From positions 11,242 to 17,085 of the forward strand of contig CAJUNX010000022.1 of NCBI GenBank assembly GCA_910587865.1: DNA of 5,844 nucleotides, in the 5' to 3' direction. Positions 1 to 5,680 of the stretch are shown in pieces; the stretch's first letter is position 1, and each line of letters begins with the position of its first letter. The notes under the pieces were generated by a model that was not told the DNA's origin, searched no databases, and worked only from the letters and a program-made list of their open reading frames with translations. The translations under genes and the position numbers were made by a program. The stretch is from an uncultured Roseburia sp. (GTDB lineage: Bacteria; Bacillota; Clostridia; Lachnospirales; Lachnospiraceae).

Positions 1-11
1 CTCTCTGTTTT

Positions 12-53
12 GGCCGGCTCCCGCGTACTTTGTTTCAGCCGGCCTTTTCTTTC
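12..53 (+). terminator. Terminator-like hairpin, repeat copy 1
   Basis: The arms GGCCGGCT (12-19) and AGCCGGCC (37-44) form a perfect 8-bp stem around a 17-nt loop. On the plus strand they are followed by TTTTCTTTC. The T-rich tail is on the plus side only, so it would best stop a plus-strand transcript entering from beyond the left edge. It has no T tract for aroA itself. The long loop and interrupted T tract make this a moderate candidate. Confidence 0.4.
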
Positions 54-108
54 TGGCTCTTCACTGGCATTTCCGGCCGGTCTCTGCCTTTTTCGTGCTC
101 TCTGTTTT

Positions 109-150
109 GGCCGGCTCCCGCGTACTTTGTTTCAGCCGGCCTTTTCTTTC
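109..150 (+). terminator. Terminator-like hairpin, repeat copy 2
   Basis: This is the second copy of the same hairpin, with arms at 109-116 and 134-141 followed by TTTTCTTTC. It lies just past the aroA stop. For minus-strand aroA mRNA it would be a 3' stem-loop without a U tract, possibly protecting the end. For plus-strand transcription it is terminator-shaped. Confidence 0.4.
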
Positions 151-157
151 TGGCTCC

Positions 158-1537
158 TCACTGGCATTTCCGGCCGGCTGACGCGCCGCCTGTCAGTTCC
201 TCCAACACGTCAAAATATTCCTCAAAGGTCTTCCCGCAGCAGGCCGGATTTTCAATCCACACACCATCTGTCCGAAGTCCCGTCAGCGCAAACGCCATCG
301 CCACGCGGTGATCCTCATATGTCTTCACCGTCCCACCGTGCGGCTCTTTCGGCAGAATCCTCACCGCATCCTCTTCCTCCTCACACCGGATCCCCAGCGC
401 TCCAAGCGCCTCCGTGATCGCGCGGATCCGGTCTGATTCCTGCAGGCGGATGTGCCCGATATGGCGGATCTGCACCGGCGCATCCGCAAACGGCGCGATC
501 GCCGCCAGAGTCAGCGCCTGGTCGGAAAAATCATTCATATCGACCGTGATCCCGTGAAGCTTCCCGTCCCGCGGCCCCGTCACACAGATGCCGTCCGCCG
601 TCTCCTCCACGGTACAGCCCATCCGCGCCAGCACCTCAAGAAACTTCAGATCGCCCTGCGTATTGTCCCTGTGCACATGGTTCACCACGGCGCGACCGCC
701 CGTGACCGCAGCCGCCGCATAAAAATAACAGGCCGCCGACATGTCCGGTTCCACCGTACACCGCTCTCTGCGATAGGACACGCCGGGCGCAACCGTATAA
801 TTTCGTCCGTCGAATTCCGCCGTCACACCGAACTCCTCCATCATGGTTCTCGTAATACGAATGTAGGAACCGTCCGTCTTCTCGCTGGTGATACGAACGA
901 AAAGCCCCTGCCGGATCATCGGCGCGACTAAAAGCATGGCGCTTAAAAACTGGGTGCTTTTGCTGATGTCAAGTGCGAGCTCAGCCGGCAGCGCCGGGCC
1001 CGCTTCTTCCCCTGCCGTCCCAGGAGTTCCCTTCGCCGGGCCCGCTTCTTCCTCCCCGCGATACCCGCGGCCGCAGATTTTCACCGGCAGAAATCCCTCC
1101 TTCTCCAGGTATGTGATCCGCGCTCCCACCGACATCAGTCCTTCAAACAATGGAAGCATCGGGCGGCGCTTCATCTGCTCCGAGGCCAGAATCGTGTAGC
1201 AGCCGTCCGATACGCCCAGCATCGCGGTCAGAAAACGCGCCGCCGTGCCCGCACTTCCCACATCTATCTGAGCCTCTTTTCTGGGGATCTTTCCGCCGCA
1301 GCCGGTCACGGTCACATGTTTTCTCTCCTCATCCACACGCAGCGCAAACCCGAGCGCGTCAAGCGATCCGAGGAAATGCCTCGAATCGTCGGAAAACAGC
1401 ACGCCCTCCACCTCCACTGTCCCCTCCGAGAGCGCCGCCAGAAGCAGCGCCCGGTTCGTCATACTCTTTGACCCCGGCACCGTCACCTTCCAGTCGACGG
1501 GCTGATTTACTGTTTTTACGAGATAGCGATTCTCCAT
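158..1537 (-). CDS. aroA: 3-phosphoshikimate 1-carboxyvinyltransferase (EPSP synthase)
   Basis: This cytoplasmic enzyme joins phosphoenolpyruvate to shikimate 3-phosphate, the sixth step of the shikimate pathway. The protein is 459 residues. Visible motifs are PGSKSMTNR (21-29, substrate lysine K24), GSAGTAARFL (94-103), SKSTQFLSA (192-200), VEPDMSAA (262-269), DFSDQALTLAA (336-346, catalytic D339), RLQESDR (364-370), DHRVAM (409-414) and KTFEEY (436-441). These account for the known substrate-binding and catalytic positions. The start is ATG 1537 because GGAGG sits 8 nt upstream; an in-frame ATG at 1579 lies within the promoter. The protein is longer than the usual roughly 430 residues because of a Glu/Ala/Gly/Pro-rich insertion at about 161-185 and a short extra tail. 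Compared with the E. coli enzyme, the PEP/glyphosate loop has Ser, Ala and Phe at the positions of N94, M99 and P101, while the G96-equivalent glycine is kept. It is divergent from aroC, which catalyses the next step. The identification is secure. Confidence 0.97.
   Translation of the reverse strand: MENRYLVKTVNQPVDWKVTVPGSKSMTNRALLLAALSEGTVEVEGVLFSDDSRHFLGSLDALGFALRVDEERKHVTVTGCGGKIPRKEAQIDVGSAGTAARFLTAMLGVSDGCYTILASEQMKRRPMLPLFEGLMSVGARITYLEKEGFLPVKICGRGYRGEEEAGPAKGTPGTAGEEAGPALPAELALDISKSTQFLSAMLLVAPMIRQGLFVRITSEKTDGSYIRITRTMMEEFGVTAEFDGRNYTVAPGVSYRRERCTVEPDMSAACYFYAAAAVTGGRAVVNHVHRDNTQGDLKFLEVLARMGCTVEETADGICVTGPRDGKLHGITVDMNDFSDQALTLAAIAPFADAPVQIRHIGHIRLQESDRIRAITEALGALGIRCEEEEDAVRILPKEPHGGTVKTYEDHRVAMAFALTGLRTDGVWIENPACCGKTFEEYFDVLEELTGGASAGRKCQ
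992..1052 (-). repeat. 19-bp direct repeat inside aroA, 42-bp offset
   Basis: A 19-bp sequence occurs at 992-1010 and again at 1034-1052, a 42-bp offset equal to 14 codons. It encodes the two EEAGPA motifs of the extra segment at residues 162-182, just before the SKSTQFLSA motif. Recombination between the copies would remove or add 14 codons without shifting the frame. The inserted segment is low in complexity and likely forms a surface loop, since the flanking family motifs are intact. Confidence 0.85.
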
Positions 1538-1545
1538 GCATCCAT

Positions 1546-1550
1546 CCTCC
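1546..1550 (-). promoter_or_regulatory. aroA ribosome binding site
   Basis: GGAGG lies 8 nt upstream of ATG 1537 on the minus strand. It decides the start in favour of MENRYLV over the upstream in-frame ATG at 1579. Confidence 0.8.
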
Positions 1551-1579
1551 GCTTCGCGCCGTTTTCGGCAATTACGCAT

Positions 1580-1613
1580 ATTTTACCATATTACGGTTGC
1601 CAGGCAAAGTCAA
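1580..1613 (-). promoter_or_regulatory. Probable aroA promoter
   Basis: Two overlapping sigma70-type readings exist on the minus strand. The first is TTGACT (1613-1608), a 17-bp spacer and TATGGT (1590-1585). The second is an extended -10, TGG-TAAAAT, with the hexamer at 1585-1580 and a weak -35 TTTGCC (1608-1603), also spaced 17 bp. Either gives a 5' leader of roughly 35-40 nt before ATG 1537. The region overlaps the -35 of the opposing aroC promoter. Confidence 0.6.
1597..1607. promoter_or_regulatory. Candidate operator: palindrome TTGCCAGGCAA
   Basis: This is a perfect inverted repeat, TTGCC-A-GGCAA, centred at 1602. It covers the aroC -35 and lies between the -35 and -10 elements of the aroA promoter. 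A regulator bound here would block or control both promoters at once. No regulator for it is identifiable in the window, and 11-bp palindromes also arise by chance. Confidence 0.4.
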
Positions 1614-1625
1614 ATCTTTTATAAT
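1597..1625 (+). promoter_or_regulatory. aroC promoter, sigma70 type
   Basis: TTGCCA (1597-1602), exactly 17 bp, then the perfect -10 TATAAT (1620-1625). The expected transcription start is near 1632, giving a leader of about 100 nt before the aroC ATG at 1732. It faces away from the aroA promoter and shares DNA with it. Confidence 0.78.
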
Positions 1626-1662
1626 AGGATGCCGGGACGGATCCGTTCGCTCCCGACATCCT
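1626..1662 (+). promoter_or_regulatory. Imperfect inverted repeat at the aroC transcription start
   Basis: AGGATG (1626-1631) pairs with CATCCT (1657-1662), and CGGGA (1633-1637) pairs with TCCCG (1651-1655). There is one C/A mismatch and a 13-nt loop. It begins right after the -10 box, so the outer arm is at or before the predicted start of the mRNA. It could be an operator dyad, or a partial 5' stem-loop if transcription starts slightly earlier. No T tract follows, so it is not a normal terminator. Confidence 0.5.
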
Positions 1663-1680
1663 GTAATACCGTAAAAAAAC

Positions 1681-1706
1681 GGCGGACCGGCCAACGGCGC
1701 TCCGCC
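1681..1706 (+). promoter_or_regulatory. Hairpin in the aroC leader
   Basis: GGCGGA (1681-1686) pairs with TCCGCC (1701-1706), with a possible inner GCC/GGC pairing around AAC. It ends 25 nt before the aroC start, just upstream of AGAAAGG, so it could influence ribosome loading. No recognised riboswitch, T-box or attenuator consensus is visible. Confidence 0.45.
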
Positions 1707-1731
1707 ATGACAGAAAGGTATGGTGAATACA

Positions 1732-2859
1732 ATGGCAGGTTCTAAAACCGGTACGATCTTTCAGGTGACCACCTGGGGAGAATCCCACGGAACGGGGCTT
1801 GGCGTCACGGTCGACGGCTGTCCGGCCGGACTTTCGCTTGACGCTTCCGACATCCAGCTCTATTTAGACCGCAGAAAACCCGGACAGTCCCGGTATGCGA
1901 CGCCGCGAAAAGAGGACGATGCCGCGGAGCTGCTCTCCGGTGTTTTTGAAGGGAAGACCACGGGCACGCCGATCTCCGTTGCCGTTTACAATAAAAATCA
2001 GCAGTCAAAGGACTACAGTGAGATTGCCTCTTACTACCGTCCCGGACATGCCGATTTTACATTTGACGAAAAATACGGTTTCCGCGATTACCGGGGCGGC
2101 GGCCGCTCGTCGGGCCGCGAGACCGTCGGCCGGGTCGCCGCAGGCGCGATCGCCGCAAAGCTTCTGACACAGCTTGGCGTCACCTTTACGACCTTCACCC
2201 GTTCCATCGGCCCCGTCCGGGTCAGTGACGACCGCTTCTGCGCGGAAGAGATCGCAAAAAACCCGCTGTGCATGCCGGACGCAGAGGCCGCAGAAGCGGC
2301 CGCCGCATATCTTGACGCGTGCATGGCGGACCAGGACTCTTCCGGCGGTGTTGTGGAGTGTATCATTCACGGCGTGCCCTCCGGTATCGGCGATCCCGTT
2401 TTTGACAAGCTTGACGCCGCTCTCGCAAAAGCGGTCATGTCCATCGGCGCGGTAAAAGGCTTTGAGATCGGAGACGGTTTTGCGGCCGCAAAAGCTACCG
2501 GAAAGGGCAATAACGACCCGTTCTGCCGGACAAAAGACGGCAAACCCGCAAAGATGTCCAACCACGCGGGCGGCATCTTAGGCGGCATCAGCGACGGCAG
2601 CGACATTATCCTCCGGGCCGCCGTAAAACCGACGCCCTCGATCTCGGCCGCGCAGCAGACCGTCCGCCGGGACGGGGAAGAAATCGAAATCAGTATCCGC
2701 GGACGCCACGATCCGGTGATCGTGCCGCGCGCCGTCGTCGTCGTCGAGGCCATGGCCGCCATCACCGTCGCGGACGCGATGCTGGTCAATATGAGCGCAA
2801 GGCTCGATGCGGTAAAGCGGTTTTACGGTTCAGATCCCCTGTCCGGCGGCCGGATCTGA
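1732..2859 (+). CDS. aroC: Chorismate synthase
   Basis: This FMN-dependent cytoplasmic enzyme converts EPSP to chorismate by removing phosphate, the last step of the common aromatic pathway. The protein is 375 residues, normal for the family. All three family signatures are present: GESHGTGLG (16-24, His19), RPGHADFTF followed by RDYRGGGRSSGRETVGR (103-134, His106), and RHDPVIVPRAVVVVEAM (325-341). The FMN-region segments NHAGGILGGISDG (277-289) and KPTPSI (299-304) are also intact. The start is chosen at ATG 1732, giving MAGSKTGTIF, the typical N-terminus of the family. GGTG lies 6 nt upstream and AGAAAGG 13 nt upstream. ATG 1720 is in frame but has AAAGG only 1 nt away and would add four atypical residues. 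The gene is divergent from aroA and its 3' end overlaps the MutS-like gene by 30 bp tail to tail. Confidence 0.98.
   Translation: MAGSKTGTIFQVTTWGESHGTGLGVTVDGCPAGLSLDASDIQLYLDRRKPGQSRYATPRKEDDAAELLSGVFEGKTTGTPISVAVYNKNQQSKDYSEIASYYRPGHADFTFDEKYGFRDYRGGGRSSGRETVGRVAAGAIAAKLLTQLGVTFTTFTRSIGPVRVSDDRFCAEEIAKNPLCMPDAEAAEAAAAYLDACMADQDSSGGVVECIIHGVPSGIGDPVFDKLDAALAKAVMSIGAVKGFEIGDGFAAAKATGKGNNDPFCRTKDGKPAKMSNHAGGILGGISDGSDIILRAAVKPTPSISAAQQTVRRDGEEIEISIRGRHDPVIVPRAVVVVEAMAAITVADAMLVNMSARLDAVKRFYGSDPLSGGRI
2830..2859. other. Inverted repeat carrying both stop codons of the converging genes
   Basis: TCAGATCC (2830-2837) and GGATCTGA (2852-2859) are perfect 8-bp arms around a 14-nt loop. The left arm is the minus-strand end ATC-TGA of the MutS-like gene, and the right arm is the plus-strand end ATC-TGA of aroC. 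As RNA on either strand it can fold into a stem-loop exactly at the end of the coding region. Neither side has a T tract, so an intrinsic bidirectional terminator is possible but weak. Nothing better is seen within 50 bp. Confidence 0.6.
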
Positions 2860-4731
2860 CGGGTGCAGCCGTTCTGCCATCGCCACAATCTCCTCCGGGA
2901 AATCCATGTGCGCCAGCAGACGGATCGCGTTCTGACCGCCCTCCGTCCCGGGATAGATCCGGTAGTCAAACACGATGTCCTCCCCCGTGATGCTGCTCTG
3001 AAAGCAGTAATTCTCGTAGATTCCGTCCAGCGTCTGCGCAAGCTCCAGGTCATGTGTCGCCACCAGCACAAGCCCGGGCCGGCCCAGCAGATACCGGCAG
3101 ACCGCCTCGGAGGCCGCCAGACGCTCCTTCGTGTTTGTCCCCCGCAGAATCTCGTCGATCACGCAGAGCACCGGCCGGCCTCTGCGCACCGCATCGATAA
3201 TGCGTTTTAAATAGCGGACCTCTCTGATATAGTAGCTCTCCCCGCCCAGCAGGTCATCCCGGACCGCCATGGATGTCATCACCCAAAGATGCGGCATCGA
3301 AAATGTTTCCGCCGCCGCCGTGTGGATCGACTGCGCCAGGATCGCATTTACCGCGACCGCCTTTAGAAACGTGGATTTTCCGGAGGCATTTGCACCGGTG
3401 ATCATCACGTTTCCCCGCGGCGCAAAATCATTGTGCACCGGATCAGACAGCAGCGGGTGATAAAGCCCGCGCGCCAGAAATCTTTCCCCGCCGTCAGACG
3501 CCGGCAGGCAAAAGTCCGGCAGACTTTTTCGAAAAGAAGCCACCGCTATCTGCATATCGATCTCCCCGCAGGCTTCATATAACAAAAACAGTTCGCTTTC
3601 TTTTCCCTCCAGAATCCGCGCGATCCGCGCAAATGCCGTGATGTCCCACAATGTGATCCCGATCAGATAATCCCGCAGCAGATCAAACGCATCCCCGGTC
3701 AGCGCCCCCGCTTTTTTTCTCTGAAAACTTCCGATATAGCGCATCAGCTTCCGCAGGTCGGCCGCCGCCCGGCTCTGTCTCTCTGTCACAAAAAGCTCCC
3801 GAAGTTCCCGATCCTCTTCCAGCATCGAATGAAAACGCAGCATCTGCTTTACGCTTCCGAGCGCATAGAGATATATCTCATATTTTGCCTTACTATAAAT
3901 GTAGATCATGAAATTCACCAAAGCGGCTGCGATCAGCACCACAAGCGCGAGCGGGTGCCTTGTCAGCATCCCAAGAAGAAAGCTTCCGATCAGAACCGCC
4001 TGCAGCGTACGGTACAGCCACAGATGCTCCACACGCAGGATATCGGCGTTTTTTAAAAATACAGGCAGATAATAATCTTCCCGTGTCTTTCCGATCTGCG
4101 ATAACGCCTCCTGCAGCCGCTCCCTCCCATTTTCATTTTCGGTGAGATACCGCAGCCGCTGCTCGAAGCGATCCCACTCTGCCGCGCCCGCCGGCGAAGG
4201 TGAGCCGCCGGCTTTGGTTCTGTCCGATTCTTCCTCACCCGTGGGCTTTGATTCACTCCCCAGGCCGCACCCGCCGGCGGCTTTGGTCCTGTCCGATTCT
4301 TCCTCACCCGTGGGCTTTGATTCACTCCCCAGGCCGCACCCGCCGGCGGCTCCTGACATGTCCGATTCTTCCTCGCCGGCGGCCTCCTGCCCCGCAGTCT
4401 GATGCAGCCGCCGGTAGAGCACCTGCTCTCCGATATAACTCTCCGTTCGGTTGATCCGCAAAAACACCTCGTCCATCTCCAGGTCGTTCCAGGTCACCTC
4501 ATCCACGTTTCCCTCTGACAGCGTCTCCTTCGTCTCCTCATAGTAGACCGCAATTTCCTCCAGAAGCTCCCTGCTTCTCTCATACTGGCGTGTGCAGGAG
4601 GGATCGCTCCCGAACTCCCTTCTGCGCCGTTCTCCCCGTTCCCTGCGCCACGTTCCCGCCATCGCCCGGTTCCACAGCGCATACACGAGCATAAAAATAA
4701 TCCCTGCCGCGATTACAGCAAATCCTCCCAT
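2830..4731 (-). CDS. Membrane-anchored MutS-like ATPase
   Basis: The protein is 633 residues. Its C-terminal third is a MutS-type ABC ATPase: Walker A GANASGKST (446-454), DDLLGGESYY (492-501), Walker B VLCVIDEILRGTNTKER with D526 and E527, and the switch histidine in VATHDLE (H560). It ends in a MutS-like tail (QNAIRLL, FPEEIVAMAERL). A segment at about 78-110 (DLEMDEVFLRIN) resembles the start of a MutS core. Predicted membrane segments are at 3-20, 243-256 and 261-279. The Arg-rich stretch at 29-38 follows segment 1, which would put both the core-like part and the ATPase in the cytoplasm. No mismatch-binding domain (FxE type) or Smr nuclease is seen, and the protein is shorter than MutS1 (about 850), so classical mismatch repair is unlikely. 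The start is ATG 4731, with AGGAG 7 nt upstream; GTG 4755 would overlap the upstream gene and has no good site. The gene is 16 nt downstream of the MerR-type gene and probably co-transcribed. The exact function is unknown. Confidence 0.88.
   Translation of the reverse strand: MGGFAVIAAGIIFMLVYALWNRAMAGTWRRERGERRRREFGSDPSCTRQYERSRELLEEIAVYYEETKETLSEGNVDEVTWNDLEMDEVFLRINRTESYIGEQVLYRRLHQTAGQEAAGEEESDMSGAAGGCGLGSESKPTGEEESDRTKAAGGCGLGSESKPTGEEESDRTKAGGSPSPAGAAEWDRFEQRLRYLTENENGRERLQEALSQIGKTREDYYLPVFLKNADILRVEHLWLYRTLQAVLIGSFLLGMLTRHPLALVVLIAAALVNFMIYIYSKAKYEIYLYALGSVKQMLRFHSMLEEDRELRELFVTERQSRAAADLRKLMRYIGSFQRKKAGALTGDAFDLLRDYLIGITLWDITAFARIARILEGKESELFLLYEACGEIDMQIAVASFRKSLPDFCLPASDGGERFLARGLYHPLLSDPVHNDFAPRGNVMITGANASGKSTFLKAVAVNAILAQSIHTAAAETFSMPHLWVMTSMAVRDDLLGGESYYIREVRYLKRIIDAVRRGRPVLCVIDEILRGTNTKERLAASEAVCRYLLGRPGLVLVATHDLELAQTLDGIYENYCFQSSITGEDIVFDYRIYPGTEGGQNAIRLLAHMDFPEEIVAMAERLHPSDPAAGQGI
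4204..4374 (-). repeat. 69-bp tandem repeat inside the MutS-like gene, about 2.5 copies
   Basis: Copies lie at 4204-4272 and 4273-4341 (67 of 69 identical), with a diverged partial copy at 4342-4374. Each full unit encodes 23 residues, starting GEEESD and ending GCGLGSESKPT, at protein residues 119-141 and 142-164, with a partial third at 165-176. The frame is preserved. The segment is acidic and Gly/Ser-rich, sits between the core-like region and the second membrane segment, and is probably a flexible linker. The near identity of two copies suggests recent expansion and possible copy-number variation between strains. Confidence 0.95.
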
Positions 4732-4738
4732 CGTTCCT

Positions 4739-4743
4739 CTCCT
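4739..4743 (-). promoter_or_regulatory. Ribosome binding site of the MutS-like gene
   Basis: AGGAG on the minus strand lies 7 nt before ATG 4731 and begins 4 nt after the stop of the MerR-type gene (4750-4748). This supports ATG over the overlapping GTG at 4755 and suggests translational coupling between the two genes. Confidence 0.8.
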
Positions 4744-4747
4744 CTCT

Positions 4748-5587
4748 TCAGACACTGCCGCCGCTCATGTGCAGCTTTTTATGCCGGATCACCAAAAACG
4801 CCAGCGCCACCAGAATAGCATAAAAACAGATACAGCCGATCAGAAACAGATCCTGCGACATCTGATATCCCCGCAGCCAGAGCACCGTGAACACCTGCAG
4901 GGAGAAGGAATAACCGATCCCGCCGACCGTAACCGCAGCGTTTATCTCATCCAGAAAGCAGCGCAGCGCCCCCACGATCCACCGGTAGAGCACATTCCGC
5001 ATCCCGTAAAGCACCAGCATGGACAAAAGAAGATATCCAAAAAAGTAAATCCTGTTTTTATAATCTGTCGGCATGCCGCCGTACCAGCTGACCGGAATCT
5101 CTTCCGGCAGCATCGGAAACACACAGACCGTACAGATCACCTGCAGCAGAAAGAATCCCCACACCACCAGCTTATCCCAGAAATACCACAGCTCGCCGAG
5201 TGTATCGCGCAGCGACCGCTCGGGCCCGTTGGACGGGATCTCCGGTAGTGAGAGTTCCTCAAACGATGTCTCCGGCTGTGCGAGCAGACGGTTTAGCAGA
5301 AGCTCCGCATCCTTTGTCTTCTGCTGTTCGGCGAGAAGCACCGCCTTTTGTCTGCGCAGGATTTCATGGATTCCCATTTTTCCGAAAATCAGGCTGCGAA
5401 TGTCCGCAATCGGAATTCCGATTTCTCTTAAAAATATAATTTTGCTTAAACTTTTTACATCCTCCTCCGAGTAATCGCGGTAATCATTCAGCGGATTTCG
5501 TTTGGGAAAGATGAGTCCCTCTTTTTCATAAAACCGGACGTTTGCCCGCGTGATTTTAAGCCGCTGTTCCACTTCTTTGATTGTCAT
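4748..5587 (-). CDS. MerR-family transcriptional regulator with a four-pass membrane domain
   Basis: The protein is 279 residues. Residues 1-70 form a MerR-type winged-helix DNA-binding domain (MTIKEVEQRLKITRANVRFY, then EKEGLIFPKR, DYRDYSEEDV, IIFLREIGIPIADI). A helical linker of about 74-105 is the likely dimer coiled coil. Four hydrophobic segments follow at about 138-159, 180-197, 216-238 and 247-267, with a basic tail RHKK. The loop FPMLPEEIPVSWYGG (157-171) resembles the DUF1648/SdpI-type signature; by topology it would be outside the cell and could be the sensing part. Start ATG 5587 has AAGGAGG 6 nt upstream; the in-frame ATG at 5644 has no comparable site. It is the first gene of a probable two-gene operon with the MutS-like ATPase and probably regulates its own promoter. 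The ligand and target are not known. Confidence 0.88.
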   Translation of the reverse strand: MTIKEVEQRLKITRANVRFYEKEGLIFPKRNPLNDYRDYSEEDVKSLSKIIFLREIGIPIADIRSLIFGKMGIHEILRRQKAVLLAEQQKTKDAELLLNRLLAQPETSFEELSLPEIPSNGPERSLRDTLGELWYFWDKLVVWGFFLLQVICTVCVFPMLPEEIPVSWYGGMPTDYKNRIYFFGYLLLSMLVLYGMRNVLYRWIVGALRCFLDEINAAVTVGGIGYSFSLQVFTVLWLRGYQMSQDLFLIGCICFYAILVALAFLVIRHKKLHMSGGSV

Positions 5588-5593
5588 ACTGCT

Positions 5594-5600
5594 CCTCCTT
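5594..5600 (-). promoter_or_regulatory. Ribosome binding site of the MerR-type gene
   Basis: AAGGAGG with 6 nt to ATG 5587 is a near-perfect Shine-Dalgarno. It excludes the upstream in-frame ATG at 5644 as the main start, so 5588 to about 5674 is 5' leader. Confidence 0.85.
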
Positions 5601-5622
5601 TTGGTTCCGCGGCGCTTTTTTT

Positions 5623-5635
5623 CTGTCTCAGACAG
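5623..5635. other. 13-bp palindrome CTGTCTCAGACAG in the merR-type leader
   Basis: CTGTCT and AGACAG are perfect arms around a single C, in the roughly 87-nt untranslated leader. As RNA it would be a small hairpin upstream of the ribosome site; as DNA it could be a binding site. No function is evident. Confidence 0.4.
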
Positions 5636-5680
5636 GCTCTGCATATGCCAGATCCTGCTTTTGTCCGCGGTTTTACCCTG

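Larger units (their letters stand above)
1..177. repeat. Tandem direct repeat, 97-bp period, at the 3' end of aroA
   Basis: Positions 1-80 and 98-177 are identical except at 60 (t) versus 157 (c). They are separated by 17 bp of unrelated sequence (81-97). Copy 1 starts at the first base of the window, so the repeat may extend further left. Copy 2 contains the last six codons (AGRKCQ) and the stop of aroA plus its 3' flank; copy 1 repeats that end downstream. Each copy contains an inverted repeat with 8-bp arms. This looks like a recent local duplication of the aroA 3' end. A dispersed intergenic element that happens to overlap the aroA stop is also possible, and a genome search would tell them apart. 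Confidence 0.9.

Noticed and set aside
1..177. Insertion sequence ends
   Set aside because: The repeats are direct, not inverted, with no transposase and no target-site duplication visible in the window.
10..417. Plus-strand open frame over the 97-bp repeat and aroA 3' end
   Set aside because: It overlaps aroA coding sequence and its repetitive FSRPFLSG-like composition comes from the DNA repeat. No ribosome site is seen.
1150..1674. Plus-strand open frame of 174 codons across the aroA 5' end
   Set aside because: It is antisense to aroA, runs through both promoters, and has a Pro/Ser/Arg-rich composition without motifs.
1707..1745. Short leader ORF MTERYGEYNGRF before aroC
   Set aside because: It has no Shine-Dalgarno, its aromatic residues are not clustered as in attenuator peptides, and it overlaps the aroC start. 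No terminator/antiterminator pair is seen.
2005..2565. Minus-strand open frame of 186 codons inside aroC
   Set aside because: It lies fully opposite aroC, whose three signatures are intact. GC-rich genes commonly leave such shadows.
4204..4374. CRISPR-like array
   Set aside because: The units are contiguous 69-bp coding repeats without unique spacers and sit in frame within a gene.
2830..4731. MutS1 or MutS2 mismatch-repair/recombination gene
   Set aside because: There is no evident mismatch-binding domain and no C-terminal Smr nuclease. The protein has membrane segments and is too short for either.
4732..4755. GTG 4755 as start of the MutS-like protein (MSEERRGT extension)
   Set aside because: It would overlap the upstream stop and lacks a good ribosome site, whereas ATG 4731 has AGGAG at 7 nt.
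4592..5248. Plus-strand open frame of 218 codons opposite the MerR-type gene
   Set aside because: It is antisense to two well-supported genes, has no recognisable domain and is rich in His/Gln/Arg as expected from a complementary frame.
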